Assembly (NCBI RefSeq): GCF_000003815.2
Contig: NC_049990.1
Span: 11,272,985 to 11,336,984, forward strand
Source: Branchiostoma floridae
Taxonomy: Eukaryota; Chordata; Leptocardii; Amphioxiformes; Branchiostomatidae
DNA: 64,000 nt
Direction: 5' to 3'
The position numbers and the translations under genes were made by a program. The notes under the pieces were generated by a model that saw only the letters and a program-made list of their open reading frames with translations, had not been told where the DNA came from and searched no databases. Positions 38,101 through 49,665 of this stretch are shown here, one piece after another; the stretch's first letter is position 1, and each line of letters begins with the position of its first letter.

Positions 38101-38333
38101 GCTGCGTGATGCTCGGCATGGACATGGAGGTGACGGACTACGACGGTCGCACGGCGCTGCACATCGCGGCGGCGGAGGGCCACGTTCAGGTGGTCCGGTT
38201 CCTTCTGGAGAAGTGTGGGGTACGGCATGACCTGCAGGATAGGTGGGGACAGGTACCGCTCGGCGATGCTGTGCGCTTCGGACACAAGAAAACTGAGGAG
38301 ATACTACTCAAGGCTAAAGAAGAATCTGGCTAG
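35147..38333 (+). CDS. GLS: Glutaminase (GLS/kidney-type-like), mitochondrial
   Basis: The enzyme hydrolyses glutamine to glutamate and ammonia in mitochondria. Two coding exons, 35147-36594 and 38027-38333, give 584 aa plus stop. The start MHRLWPTLYHTAQRQYRCF is Arg-rich and lacks acidic residues, as expected of a mitochondrial presequence; it follows an acceptor-like site at 35136. A helical N-domain (about residues 75-165) precedes the serine-dependent beta-lactamase-like glutaminase domain. Visible there are KVADYIPQLARFSPDLWGV, the nucleophile Ser223 in CLQSCVKPL (human Ser286), NPMINSGAI, ESGAIIAATLANGG, SLMHSCGMYDYSGQFAF and GLPAKSGVSGGI. The second exon encodes ankyrin repeats (DGRTALHIAAAEGHVQVV). 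Vertebrate GLS genes split this region among many exons; here the catalytic part is uninterrupted. Confidence 0.96.
37727..37885. mobile_element. Foldback MITE in the GLS intron
   Basis: The two halves are near-complete reverse complements: 'ctcatatagtaaagttcttc' through 'aaacacaacc' and 'agtactcacttcca' on the left against 'tggaagtgagtact', 'ggttgtgtttgaagaac' and 'tactatatgag' on the right. It is 159 bp long with a short central loop around 'catcatcatcaggg'. Confidence 0.85.
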
Positions 38334-38765
38334 ATACTTACACATCATACCACACAGTTAACATGGGTGTTTTCTCTGTTAAATGTAATACCAATTTAAT
38401 GAGAAAAAAAATTCTGTACTTGTTTCTCAAACATCAAATCAAACAGAAAAGCTTATCCCAATCTAGATCTGGCAAGATACTTACACACCATACCGCATAG
38501 TTTAAGATGAGTGTTTTCTCTGTTATATGTAATACCAAAATGAAGAAAAAATTTCTGCACTTGTTTCTCAAAGATCAAATGAGCAATCAATCAAACAGAA
38601 AAGCTTATCCCAATCTAGATCTGGCAAGATACTTACACACCTTACCACACAGTTTAAGATGAGTGTTTTCTCTTAGTAATACCAAAATGGACAAAAAGTA
38701 TCTGTACTCGTTTCTCAAAGATCAAATGAACAATCAGCAATCAATCAAACAGAAAAGGTCATCCC
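38323..38765. repeat. ~150-bp tandem triplication beginning at the GLS stop codon
   Basis: 'atctggctagatacttacac' (38324 on, containing the last codons and stop) recurs as 'atctggcaagatacttacac' near 38467 and 38618. Each copy continues 'gtgttttctct', 'taataccaa', 'cttgtttctcaaa' and 'catca/atcaaacagaaaag'. The later copies lie in the 3' UTR. Confidence 0.85.
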
Positions 38766-41700
38766 AAGGTGTTTAGAATATAAAATATGACAGCTGTATC
38801 CACGGATGAATGTTAGAATCTATCTGAAAGTTTGCTGCACTAATATTGAAGCTATGGGTGGAGAATAGTACTTAACACTCAACAGAGCAATAACTGTAAG
38901 AGGGTATACTGTGTAACAGAATTGTGTCCTTCAAGCTTTAATTATTCTTTGTGGTTAAGAGTTGATCAATCTTGACTGTGGCCTTTAAGAAAGCTTATGT
39001 GCAAGTTGGTGTAGTGTAAGAAATTGCAAGTGTCATGAAAGAAATAACATTGTGGCTCTAGCCATCAAACTGTATGTAGGAAAAAGTTAAGTCTGCCATG
39101 TGATATATTGCTGGTGTGATATGGTGCTGCTGAATTATTGCCAGGAATAGGGCTGGGTACCGGTACAGAAAATTCAGGTCCAGGTCCGGTTCAGGTCCAG
39201 AGGATCAGGTCCAGGTCCGGACCTGAACCTGGACCTGATTCATTATGACTCATATCAATGGTCCATTTCACTACAAAGAAATCTGTTTGGTGGAATATTA
39301 GACTTACACTGGCATTTTAAAATCCTATAACGCTAACTGCACCTGTACGATTGACTGTAAACCTTGGTAGAAATTACTATAAACTCTACTCTACTTCACT
39401 CTTGTCACTTTCTTCTAACTGCAAGCGCCAAAACGTGTGAATGCCTGATCAAATAATATGTTAATTTTCTAATCGGTCCAACATCCGGTCCACCTAATTT
39501 TTCAGGTCCGGTTTTTCTGGACCGGTCCAATAAGAAAAACCGGTTTTGTACCGGTATGCTGTACCAATACCCAGCCCTAGCCAGGAAGTTATCAGTTCAA
39601 GTTATATTGTGTTTTGTTCTTTTCCTTAAGTTTAAGGTATAAAAAACAATGTCTATGATTTATATTGATGTAGAGCTCTGCCTGTATGTCATACTACTAC
39701 AGAGTATTATATTATGTGTTTGTTATTTATTTACTTGGGTTACAATAGTGAGTGGAAATGAAAAATTTTGGACAAATTTTGTCCCTTATGCTTGTACCCT
39801 TCACCCATGTCTGCATTGCCATATCACTCAAACTTGTAACTGGTCCATGAAGTCTTGTCATGTTGCTCAAACCTGATACAGAGTCACATGTCTGTGAATT
39901 CTTGTTGCTGATTGGCTACACTTGATGTACTTAGAACAGTCTGGTAAATTTGAAACCAGACATGGGAATCATTAAAGAAACTTAGATTGAAAGACTCTTC
40001 CCTTTTTTGGTTCATTTGCCTCAAGAAGCAAACGCTTGAAACACTTGTATCATTTGAACTGGGGAAAAACAACCTAATGCAACGGGACTTTCCAATGTAA
40101 TACATGGTTATGCCATGCAAATCAAACACTTCAAAACACATTTACCTAGTACATGTAGTAGACAATATTACCTCAAGTTTTTACCCCCACCCTCCCCTAC
40201 TCTAAAGGATGACACTGAAAGACTATGTATAGTGTAGCATCTTTTGGATTGTTAATGTGTGGGTGAACTATTGCATAGTGTGTTGCATACATGTCAACAA
40301 AGTCATTGTAACAGAATGGAGTAAGAATATTGCATTCATGTTTGGGAAACATTCAAATAGGAAAGAATATATTATGTGTTTTTTCCCCTTTATATCCCAA
40401 AGTCAGTTATAGCTGCATGCCCTCTATTGATTGTGCTTGGCATTGCAGCACACTTTGCTTTCCCAATGTGAGGTTGTTAAATCCATTGTGAAACTTGAAT
40501 GCTTACACTATGTGTATGGGAACATTCAGTAAAGAGAAGGATATCAAACTTCACTGTTTTTTTTTAATTTTTTGTTCATATAACACAATAGACATCTTTA
40601 ATTTTCACTCATAGTCTAATCAACAATTAAGCAATAATAGACTACAAAGAGTTTGGTTTGATTTAAGTTTCTTTGAACATATGCTAAAACATTTCAATAT
40701 TGAACATTCTCATCAATGTATATCGTATTTCCAATAGATTTATATTCTGTTGCAGCATATGTGTACCAGCACATACTTTCTTCCTTTTCCATAACTAGAA
40801 GAAGAAACAAAATATTATTCTAACCAAGGTGGAATTTACCATTGGTTTGACTGGCAATGATGTCAAATCATAGCTTTTGCAAGTCGGATAGTAAGAGAAC
40901 ATTCCCCTGACAAACAAAATATTTTTTTTTTCATTTCTAGCATGTGAACATAGCAGGTGGACATCTATTGTTATCAGGGTTAGTTACAAACTTTTATTAT
41001 AAAGGGAATCTGTATTCAATTTGTACCATATTCAAATAATGATTCAGACAGTATAGGCTTGCCTGACAAGCAAATACTGTGACTTGTGTAGTATTTTTGC
41101 AAATTTCAAATAGGATACATACCAATATGCTATCTTGTAATAAAGCGTTATATTCACGTAAAACAAGCACAGTCTTACATGTATCACAAAGAGCATAGCA
41201 GCATATTCTATTTTTTAGCATAGATTAATTTCCTTCAGTAAATTTCACCATTGGTTAACAGCTCAACAAAGTATACATTAGATATTAAAGTCAGGCCCTA
41301 GCATCTCTTGTCCGAAATATTAACAGATGTCTTGAAATAAAAACAGGTAAATCTAATAATATGATATTTGGTCTTAATGCTAAAACACTAAAATATCAAC
41401 CAACCAGAGTACAGGTAACATGACAAGAGGAACAGGTGAACATTTTCAACACAGATGTAAGGCCCTTTGTCATTGGCTACTAGCCTATCATTTAAACTTT
41501 TTTTTAAACAACACACTAGAAGCAGCTATCTCACTGAACTGCACCAAACTGCGCCAAGCATTTATCAATTATCACCTGAAATTTCAATTTTGTAATTCAC
41601 AAAATGGCAATCTGAATTTATCTGTGTGCAAACTATCGTAAGTGACCATCCTTTTATCACTAAATCTCTTATTTATTTTCAACCATTGAACATTGGTTTT

Positions 41701-42091
41701 CAATTCAGTGGCAACACTGTGATTTGCAATGACCTATCCATCTGGGCTTTGTACACAAATGCATCACACAACAGTGTGACTGCAAGAGAAAATTAGTGCA
41801 AAATTGCAAAGTTGGTGCAATTTCCTAGCACAATTTTGCACAGTACAGTGAGATACCCGGTCAAGGTAGCCCTGGCATAGAACATCTGAAGAACAAACTA
41901 CCAAAGACAGTCGTTACGTTAGTAAAGTAGTTGAAGTGAAAAGTTGTGCATCGCAGCAGTGCTCTTGAGGTTGTGGTTCTGCAACAGTTGTCCAAAGGTG
42001 ATCAGTTTACTATTGCTGGTCACACCTATTTGATATCTATAGTCACTTATCATTAGAAATATATCATATCAAAGCATGAGCAGTCAAAGTG
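38334..42091. other. GLS 3' flank, mostly AT-rich, one DNA element
   Basis: The tandem triplication covers the first 430 bp and a DNA element lies at 39149-39578. The rest is AT-rich with only short ORFs that resemble nothing known. The GLS transcript end is not clear; AATAAA occurs on the plus strand near 41136 and 41335. Confidence 0.6.
39149..39578 (+). mobile_element. 430-bp non-autonomous DNA element (family A, copy 2)
   Basis: AGGGCTGGGTACCGGTAC at the left end and 'gtaccaatacccagccct' at the right are inverted repeats. Subterminal 'caggtccggacctgaacctg' is itself partly palindromic. It is the reverse-orientation relative of 25387-25762. Confidence 0.8.
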
Positions 42092-42647
42092 NNNNNNNNN
42101 NNNNNNNNNNNNNNNNNNNNNNNNNNNNNNNNNNNNNNNNNNNNNNNNNNNNNNNNNNNNNNNNNNNNNNNNNNNNNNNNNNNNNNNNNNNNNNNNNNNN
42201 NNNNNNNNNNNNNNNNNNNNNNNNNNNNNNNNNNNNNNNNNNNNNNNNNNNNNNNNNNNNNNNNNNNNNNNNNNNNNNNNNNNNNNNNNNNNNNNNNNNN
42301 NNNNNNNNNNNNNNNNNNNNNNNNNNNNNNNNNNNNNNNNNNNNNNNNNNNNNNNNNNNNNNNNNNNNNNNNNNNNNNNNNNNNNNNNNNNNNNNNNNNN
42401 NNNNNNNNNNNNNNNNNNNNNNNNNNNNNNNNNNNNNNNNNNNNNNNNNNNNNNNNNNNNNNNNNNNNNNNNNNNNNNNNNNNNNNNNNNNNNNNNNNNN
42501 NNNNNNNNNNNNNNNNNNNNNNNNNNNNNNNNNNNNNNNNNNNNNNNNNNNNNNNNNNNNNNNNNNNNNNNNNNNNNNNNNNNNNNNNNNNNNNNNNNNN
42601 NNNNNNNNNNNNNNNNNNNNNNNNNNNNNNNNNNNNNNNNNNNNNNN
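42092..42647. other. Assembly gap (556 N)
   Basis: Run of N. It falls inside or just past the 3' part of the SLC35F3/F4-like gene, so the end of that protein is hidden. Long open frames crossing it are artefacts. Confidence 0.99.
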
Positions 42648-45600
42648 TTCTGCGCAAACTCCTAGAGGTGAAGAGCTCCTCCTGTGGGGGTCCCTTCTTC
42701 TTGCAGGGTATCACCTTCCTAACCTGAAACATAGAAATATAACAAATATGTGTCATATTCCTTCCTACGTCTTTAGCCAAAAGGAACCTCCTAGCTTTCT
42801 CTCCATTATTCTTCGTATTACTAGTTGGGCAATCACCTGGGGGACCAGTTCAACCACTTTTAGTAACAAGACACATGTATTAGAACTACCCAGTCCATTT
42901 CACACAATGCACTTTTCTATAGCAACTATTTTTTCTCAGTCCCTTGGCCTTGAGCAGTTTTAGTGTCATAGCAGGACATTTTGCTGTTCCTTTGCTATCA
43001 TTCCTCTGATGCATGTACCCAAGAAGTATGCACTATAACAAAATGTTCCACTATGTTTTCATAAGCCAAAAAGCAGTTACTCAGTGCCACTGAAAAAAGA
43101 TAGTGGATACTATCTGAAATGTTTTGCCATCATCAAAACCATAGCCAGTTCATAGAGTAACTGCTTTTGGGCGTATCTTATTACCTGGATGTCTAACCTT
43201 CATCAACATTTGCATTCATAACACTAGCAGACAGTAGAATTTCTATGTTTGGAAACTTTTCAAAGTACATGCATTGAGACGATGGTAATGTTTCTTAGCC
43301 TTCAATGAAAAGTACTTATAAACCTCTTAGCATACTACTGAAGTTAACAGAAACCTATCTGACCTGTTCCTCCCAGCCGTCTGGCAGCAGCAGCAGTAGA
43401 AAGGCCATGATGAAGATAATGATCGCCATGACCTTAATGGCGCTCACCGTCTTGTTGTGCACAATGGCGTCCACGGCTGGAACAAGGAAAACAATACGTT
43501 AAAAGCAGAAGCCTTCATACTAAGTTCATAGTTAGCTCTCTGGGCCTTTAAGGGCATAATACACTTTTCCTGCTATGGAGGCTAAAATAAAGCAGTTAAT
43601 CAAGCAACTGGAAATGATTTTGGAAATGGTCATATGTTTTAGATAGCTAGTGTCAGTGACACTGAAGATATCTTGAAGAAAGTGTTTTTAGTACCCTTAC
43701 TAGTTAACTGATGAATAGAATAAATTGATTGGAACAGAATATTCAACATTTACATTTGGTCAGACCTAGAAGACAGGCCATTGCATTCAATATACCAATG
43801 ACGATGTGACTGCAACAACACATCTTTACAAGACCTATCAGTGAATAATCGCGATGGTAGGCTTGTCAAGGTTCACTCAAAGTCTTGTTGAACGTTTCCA
43901 CTGTGACTGGGAAAACGTATTTACTTGTAATACATAGACGCTGTTTTTCTCCGTCTACGCATTCCAAATGAATACGTTTTTCCCAGAGTCACAACGGCTA
44001 GGAAAATGTGCAGATTTTGTCCACACAAAGTCGACAGGCATTACCTGCGTTCACCGGGACAGCCACGAGGATACCGACTGAGATGAAGATGGGGAACGTG
44101 AAGGCAGCTCCAAAGTTGATCAGCTGTATAAAGGCTGTAACAAGACCGTTCAGAGTGAAACTCATATAGCAGAAAGTAGCCTGACTAAAAAAGGCGCTCC
44201 TGGCGACGGCCCGACAGTTGCCGAGGGGTCATTAACCCTAGCCGCTGGCCAGCGAAAGATTGTGTTGAGCAAATGGCACGTAATTTTGCGCTTTCTAAAG
44301 CGCCATCTAGCGGTTAAAATGATCATGACAGGCTATAAATGTGGACACACTGTCCTTGGTGCTGAAACCACGATTACTGATGTCGGCTGCTTTCACTTGG
44401 CGAGTCTTTTATCACAGCTGCTTCAAAGTCTTCAACCGGTAATGAGGATAAAGTTTCGTGAAAACTGCAACTATACGACACCTTTTTGGCGTTTTTGTGT
44501 TGAATGTGGAAACTCATTAAGCCATAAAAACTCATCGCAAATGTGAGTGGCAATACAGTGTTTCAAAACAGACGCAAAAACAGTCAGAAAGGGAGGTTTA
44601 CGATACAGTCGTATAATCAATTCATACATACATGAATAGATACATAAAAACATACATACATATATACAATATAACGGAGGGTCCCATAACTTGGAACGTA
44701 AATTTGTAAGTTCGATATCGTATTGCACTAATGTCGGTTGTATGAAACTGTTCCGTTTTGTCGAATAGCATGTGATTGTATCAGAGCAGAGTGTGGAGGT
44801 TACATATACACATACAAAATTTACATACATTTGTACATAGATACATAGAAAAAACAAGCACCCACCGAAGTTGAATCCGGCGGTTGCGCACAGGTATTGC
44901 CAAGGCAGTGCGTGTAAGCCCCATATTTCTGCCCCCGTGAAGTACAGAACCAGTCCGACCGGCCACAGAAACAGCAGAGTGCATAGTCCTAGTAACGTCA
45001 TGAACAGCGCCACCTGCCCAGAATCCGCCTCTCCCAATAGCCACTTAAACAGCACCTGGAGAAGGCCAGGGGCAATCTGTTTATGCTATTCCATGATCGT
45101 TTTAAAGTAAGGGTACTTAGAAGGTTAGACGTCATCGAGGTAGAAAAAGTTGAAATGTTTTAAAGAATTTGTTGTTGTTGTTGTTTTTTTCCATTACAAC
45201 GCTTTTGATGATGCCAAACTAGTTATTGAAATCCTGACTGTAAGAAAGTGACAATTCAACCATTTTGTGTTGCAAAGTTTTTAATGTGAATAAACCATAT
45301 TTCTGTCTTTCTCTTGATTAGCCAACAAGCACTGGATATGAGTATGAAAACGGTCAGACGTTTCAGATAGCATCCAATATCTTCCGTCAGTGACACTGAG
45401 GTAAATTTAGTCCATAGCCTTTTTGAGGCTATAGAGACAGTGGGTTGTTATCCACTGTGTCTACGCACAGTATTGGAAGGCGGATCCAAACCAACTCCTT
45501 CCATTGCCTTTTACGTCCCCAACCGAAGTAAGAAAGTGCCTTTCACAGTGACACAACATCTATCCAAGAACGCCAGGAATCAAACCCGGGACCTCTCTAT

Positions 45601-48600
45601 CTCGTGCCCACTAGCCTAGCGACAAGGCCATTCGGTGGCACGATATTCCGTAATTGTAACGTGGGCGTAAATTACACAAATAAAATTTACAGAAGTCTTG
45701 AATAGTTATGACAGTGGAGCACTTGGAATTGCAAAAAGATATATGATACAACATCTACAAACTATATTTTGCTTCTCCTAATAGTCAACTAAGCAACACA
45801 TGGGGTTTGACAGCAGCGAATATCGATTATTTCATTGCGTTTCATGAAGAACTACGAGCGAGTAATTGATACAAAACGGCAATGACGCAAGTGAGGATTA
45901 TATACAAATTCTTTAAAACAGTACGTACATTAATCTTTTATGACAGTGAGTGCATAAGAAGGACTACACTGTGAAAGTTTGCAAGAGGTAGATTTATTTG
46001 AAAATAGCAAAAATAAGGTGAAGTACCCATATTCGGATTATTTGTACTATGCAGCTTCATAAAAGGCAGAAACACTTCAATCTGCGAGTAGTCGACTTTT
46101 TTGAGATCAGACCGTATTTTTAGACAGTAAAGAAATGATATTCCTTCGGTTGGTTGAAGTAATATAATGTTGACAAGAACTTTTGACACTACCCCCGCCC
46201 TAATGGATTGTAAAGAAGGCCTCTCAAGAAAAGACTAGCACTATAAGTCTATTTTCTCTCACGCTTTCTAGGAATTACAGTTAAATCCTGACTCCAGTGT
46301 TTCTGCTGTAAGACAGCTATATATAAATCCAGTCATCCATCTTGAAGGTATCAATATACTCCAAACGTCTCTTCAGATTATTGCAATGGATTATCTTGTA
46401 GTTTGCAAGGTGCAAGAGTATATACCATTAGTCAGACTCAACCGAATAGAGTGGTTCTGGATTCTTCAGTCAAATCATATCTTCTTTATGGATAAAACCC
46501 CGATTTAAAGGGCCGGTATGGCATTCGTAAAATGGCCTAAGGTGATAAGATAGAAACATTCCCGAGAGTCAAGCCCTCGGCAGATATGGAGTCGTTCCAG
46601 TCTACTATCAGATGTTGTATCGGTCAGTAGGTTAGGGGCCTTAGAGATGAATTAGGATAAACAGGATCAATCAGTCAAGTAGTTTTTTTGGTAAGGATAT
46701 CTGGCAATAGTTTTTCTTGTTCACATTATTTTCCATTTGTAATTTGATAATTTCTTGACAAAAAGCTACAAGAATACATTTGAGAGATGATACAAAATAG
46801 AGTTGACAACCTATTGGAAATAATTTTTTCTCTTCCTGTCACTAGTTGTAAACTGGTTTGTGAAATGGCATTGTTTGGTATTTCCTTTCTGTATCTATTT
46901 GTCCAATCACACACATTTTCAGTCTGTCCATGAAGTCGATTAGTTATCAGGTATGACATCATCTAGCTATAGGCCACTAGTCATTTTCTAGAGCGTGACT
47001 TGAATCTACGTGGGATGTTTTGCCATGTAAAGATTTACGACAGCTCTGTTCAGGCGACAGCAGGCAGTAAAGATCGAAGAGGAGTATCATAAAACATGTG
47101 AAGTAAAGGTGTTAAGAATCAGAGAAACTTTTATAGCCGTGATGCCCCAAATGGAAAGAAATATATAATTTTGTAATTGCTTTCTTGTATTGATGAAATA
47201 TGAATTAAAATACCTGAGTGCCATGCCCTGTGTTAGCCACTGGCTAAATACTTTTGCCGACTTAACCGCAAACCGCATTAAATTTTTGTGCTTTGTGGCC
47301 TAGATATATATTCCCGTTTAAAACGTGGATAGCCAGCAAAAGTATTAAGCCAGCGGTCACTACAGAGGATGACACTGCTATAAAAGACCTACCTTGTACA
47401 AGGCATGCCCAGCGGACGCCCCCACCCCCAGCGCCACCCCTAAAAGAGAGGAGCCGCCAAAACCGTCGGAGTAGGACATCAGCACGATCCCAGATATCCC
47501 CAAAATCACCGACATGATCTGGAACATCAAGCACAACAAGGGTCATCGGGGTCAACATTTAGGTCACACAAATCACATTAGGTCGTTACTTGTAGTACTG
47601 GCGGACGTATTGAGTACAACATTGGGTCATCAGGGCACCTCATCTGTATGCGGGTTTTCCGTAGGATATTGGTGTAAAACATTGATTGATAGATTTGTGT
47701 TGGAATAATGTCAGATGAATGGGCTGAAATGTTGATGAGGGTAGTCATAACCATACAGTTTGTCGCGACGTCGTAACATTGTGGGTAAGGCCTCAAGAGA
47801 TGACATTAATCAGTCTCAATAAAACAGATGCAAGCAACCGTGCATAAAAAAATAATGGCGAAGTTTAAGGATCTTAGTTTTGACGAACTTACTGAACTTA
47901 ATGTGAACAGTGTGAAGAAATGATTGAATACACAGAACATTATGTAATAGACAGCAGATCCTTAGCTTTATCATTGTCAAGTTGTTGATCGTCTTGTTTC
48001 AAAAGATGATGTAACAAAGTAACTTTTATGCCTCAATCTTTTTCTTTCAAATCCAATATAAATCAAAAATAGCATACTGTATTTCTGTTCCACAGGGCAC
48101 AGTTAGGTGTCTCTTATATGGGACTTTCTCCCGTTCAAATATTTTATCCGTAATATTACAAATACCCACACCATTTGGTTGGCGGATAAATACATGTACT
48201 GTGCTTTGCGAAGAGTCTGTGAGTGTTTTAATCCACCAGCATGGCTGCCGCTCAATGACGCCATAGTCACGTGACTACACATACACATACACAGCATGAT
48301 GATGTACCGACACTGGCAAAAGCGAACTTTTCCCTGACCAGTATCCAGGACAGAAGGACAAATACTGTGTTTTGCGATGAGTTTGTTTGCCTTTAGTCAA
48401 CCAACATGGCGGTCACTCAATGACGTCATAGTCACGTGACTACAAATACAGACCCTCTACTCACCCCGGCAGAAGCGAACTTTTCCCTGAGCAGTATCCA
48501 GGACAGTAGGTACACGAAGGAGACGTTGGAGACATAGAGCGCTGAGACGTCGGTGCCGGGCACCAGGCTGAGGGCCAGCACGAACATGTAGTGCGCCGCC

Positions 48601-49380
48601 ACGGTCAGCACGGAGAACGGCGCGGCGCGCACGAAGAAGGAGCGGACGGTCAGACCCTGCTCCCCGAACACCTTAGCACACTCCCTGCGGTGCCAATAAC
48701 AGGTGGTTAGTAGTATGTTAGGAGGTGGATGAGTCTCAATTTTCAGACGGTGCAATGTTCTGGACAGCATGTATCATTTAATATTATCTAAGTCAAATCA
48801 GAAAGCTGTTGAAAGCAATATAATTATACAGAAATAATCATTGATAAGTAGGTTGCTAAGTGGCTTTACTTATGCATAATCGATATCTTTTTTCGGTCTT
48901 TCCAGAAGTGTTAACATTGTTAGAGACAAGATTTTGACTGATTGTCCCAACATGAGAAATAAGAATGAGCCGAATCTACATTCCTGTTTGGTGTTAAACA
49001 TCGAAGTCACGAGTTGACCAACGCAACGGTTTTGCGGGAGAATCTTAAGGACTAAAGTAAGGTAAGATTATACATGACGTCGACTCACTTGACGGTTGTT
49101 GCCAGTGGCTTGTTCTCTCTCGAACACGTGCGCACGGAGGCGAAGTACAACGGGAAGGTGGCCGCCAACCACACGCTGCAGAACCACACCACCAGGTAGG
49201 GGGCGTGGAAGTACGGCTGGTACGTGGCCTGCGCCAACTGGGTTGACGCCACCCAGGAGCCGCCGATCCCCAGGGTGGCGATCCCGCCCAGGATGGTCTT
49301 TCTCCTCGTGTCGGTAAGGCAGCAGCAGGTTTCAGTGGACGGCGGTGGTTCCTCCGTGTTCTCAACCACTTCATTGGCGT
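42648..49380 (-). CDS. SLC35F3/SLC35F4-like solute carrier, partial at both ends
   Basis: Exons 5' to 3': 49089-49380, 48465-48684, 47393-47518, 44866-45055, 44045-44134, 43364-43476 and 42648-42723 (runs into the gap); all junctions are in phase. The product is a multi-pass EamA/drug-metabolite-type carrier. Stretches matching human SLC35F3/F4 include ATYQPYFHAPYLVVWFCSVW, VFGEQGLTVRSFFVRAAPFS, GTDVSALYVSN, FVYLLSWILLREKF, GISGIVLMSYSDGFGG, SAGHALYKVLFKWLLGEA, NFGAAFTFPIFISVGIL and LLLLLPDGWEEQ, with about eight to ten hydrophobic helices. SLC35F3 has been linked to thiamine transport; the substrate here is unknown. The first visible exon begins in phase with a G from an upstream exon, so the N-terminus lies beyond 49.4 kb and was not found. 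The C-terminal tail is cut by the gap. Confidence 0.9.
43060..43215. repeat. Dispersed repeat, relative of 3780-3945
   Basis: 'actcagtgccactgaaaaaa', 'atagtggatactatctgaaa' and 'tacctggatgtctaacctt' follow the same order as in the MED12 intron copy. It lies in an intron of the SLC35F gene. Confidence 0.55.
43898..43997. repeat. Foldback element in an SLC35F intron
   Basis: 'ccactgtgactgggaaaacg' on the left pairs with 'cgtttttcccagagtcacaa' on the right, separated by about 50 bp. Confidence 0.65.
45405..45645 (-). mobile_element. tRNA-related SINE copy in an SLC35F intron
   Basis: On the minus strand the head contains a B-box-like GGGTTTGATTCC after 'gaggtccc'. Plus-strand landmarks are 'tatagagacagtggg', 'ccttttacgtccccaaccga', 'gtgcctttcacagtgacaca' and 'ctagcctagcgacaaggcc'. 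It is the most complete copy of the family in the window. Confidence 0.7.
48197..48515 (-). repeat. Tandem duplication that copied the 3' end of an SLC35F exon
   Basis: Two units of about 155-165 bp, 48197-48362 and 48363-48515, share 'tactgtg.tttgcga', 'atgacg.catagtcacgtgac' and 'aagcgaacttttccctga..agtatccaggacag'. The last word is the end of the exon encoding SWILLREKFASAG. In the intronic copy the GGTGAGT donor is replaced by 'agtgtcggt', so it is a dead exon fragment. Confidence 0.85.
48421..48442. promoter_or_regulatory. CRE plus E-box in the duplicated unit
   Basis: TGACGTCA is followed four bases later by the palindrome TCACGTGA. The other unit (near 48257-48277) keeps the E-box but has TGACGCCA in place of the CRE. 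Binding is only a possibility; the site is intronic. Confidence 0.4.
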
Positions 49381-49522
49381 CTGTACAAAGGAATAGAGAG
49401 AATTCTTTTTATTTAGTTGTTTTGGGACAGACGTGGACAATGTGGAACTGTACTCAAGTCAACTTATTTTAACAGTGCCACAAACAAAATACATACAAAA
49501 CGTATACAAAGATAGTATTTTA

Positions 49523-49665
49523 CCTCCACGACCGAAGTCAGGTACCCATTTCTACACCTGGGTGAAGTGAGGACGGTTGTGTGCCTTTCCTAAGGGTACA
49601 ACGTCGGGGGCACGGCGAGTATCGAACTCGGGACCTCTAGATTCCAAGCCAACACTCTACAAGCT
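49523..49665 (-). mobile_element. tRNA-related SINE copy
   Basis: Plus-strand words 'tctacacctgggtgaagtga', 'gtgtgcctttcctaaggg' and 'cgaactcgggacctct'; on the minus strand an A-box-like TAGCTTGTAGAG and B-box-like GAGTTCGATAC are about 35 bp apart, the spacing of a tRNA-derived promoter. Confidence 0.7.

Noticed and set aside
42064-42963. Long open frames of over 200 codons on both strands near 42 kb
   Set aside because: They consist of translated N gap. Only the short SLC35F exon at 42648-42723 is supported.
44471-45055. 194-codon minus-strand ORF taken as one exon
   Set aside because: Only 44866-45055 is coding. Similarity to SLC35F3/F4 ends at a good donor (44865/44864), and the rest is read-through into intron rich in 'catacata' words.
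45590-45640. Possible functional tRNA gene
   Set aside because: Box-like motifs are present on the minus strand, but no cloverleaf can be folded convincingly and the block is part of a multicopy SINE-like repeat.
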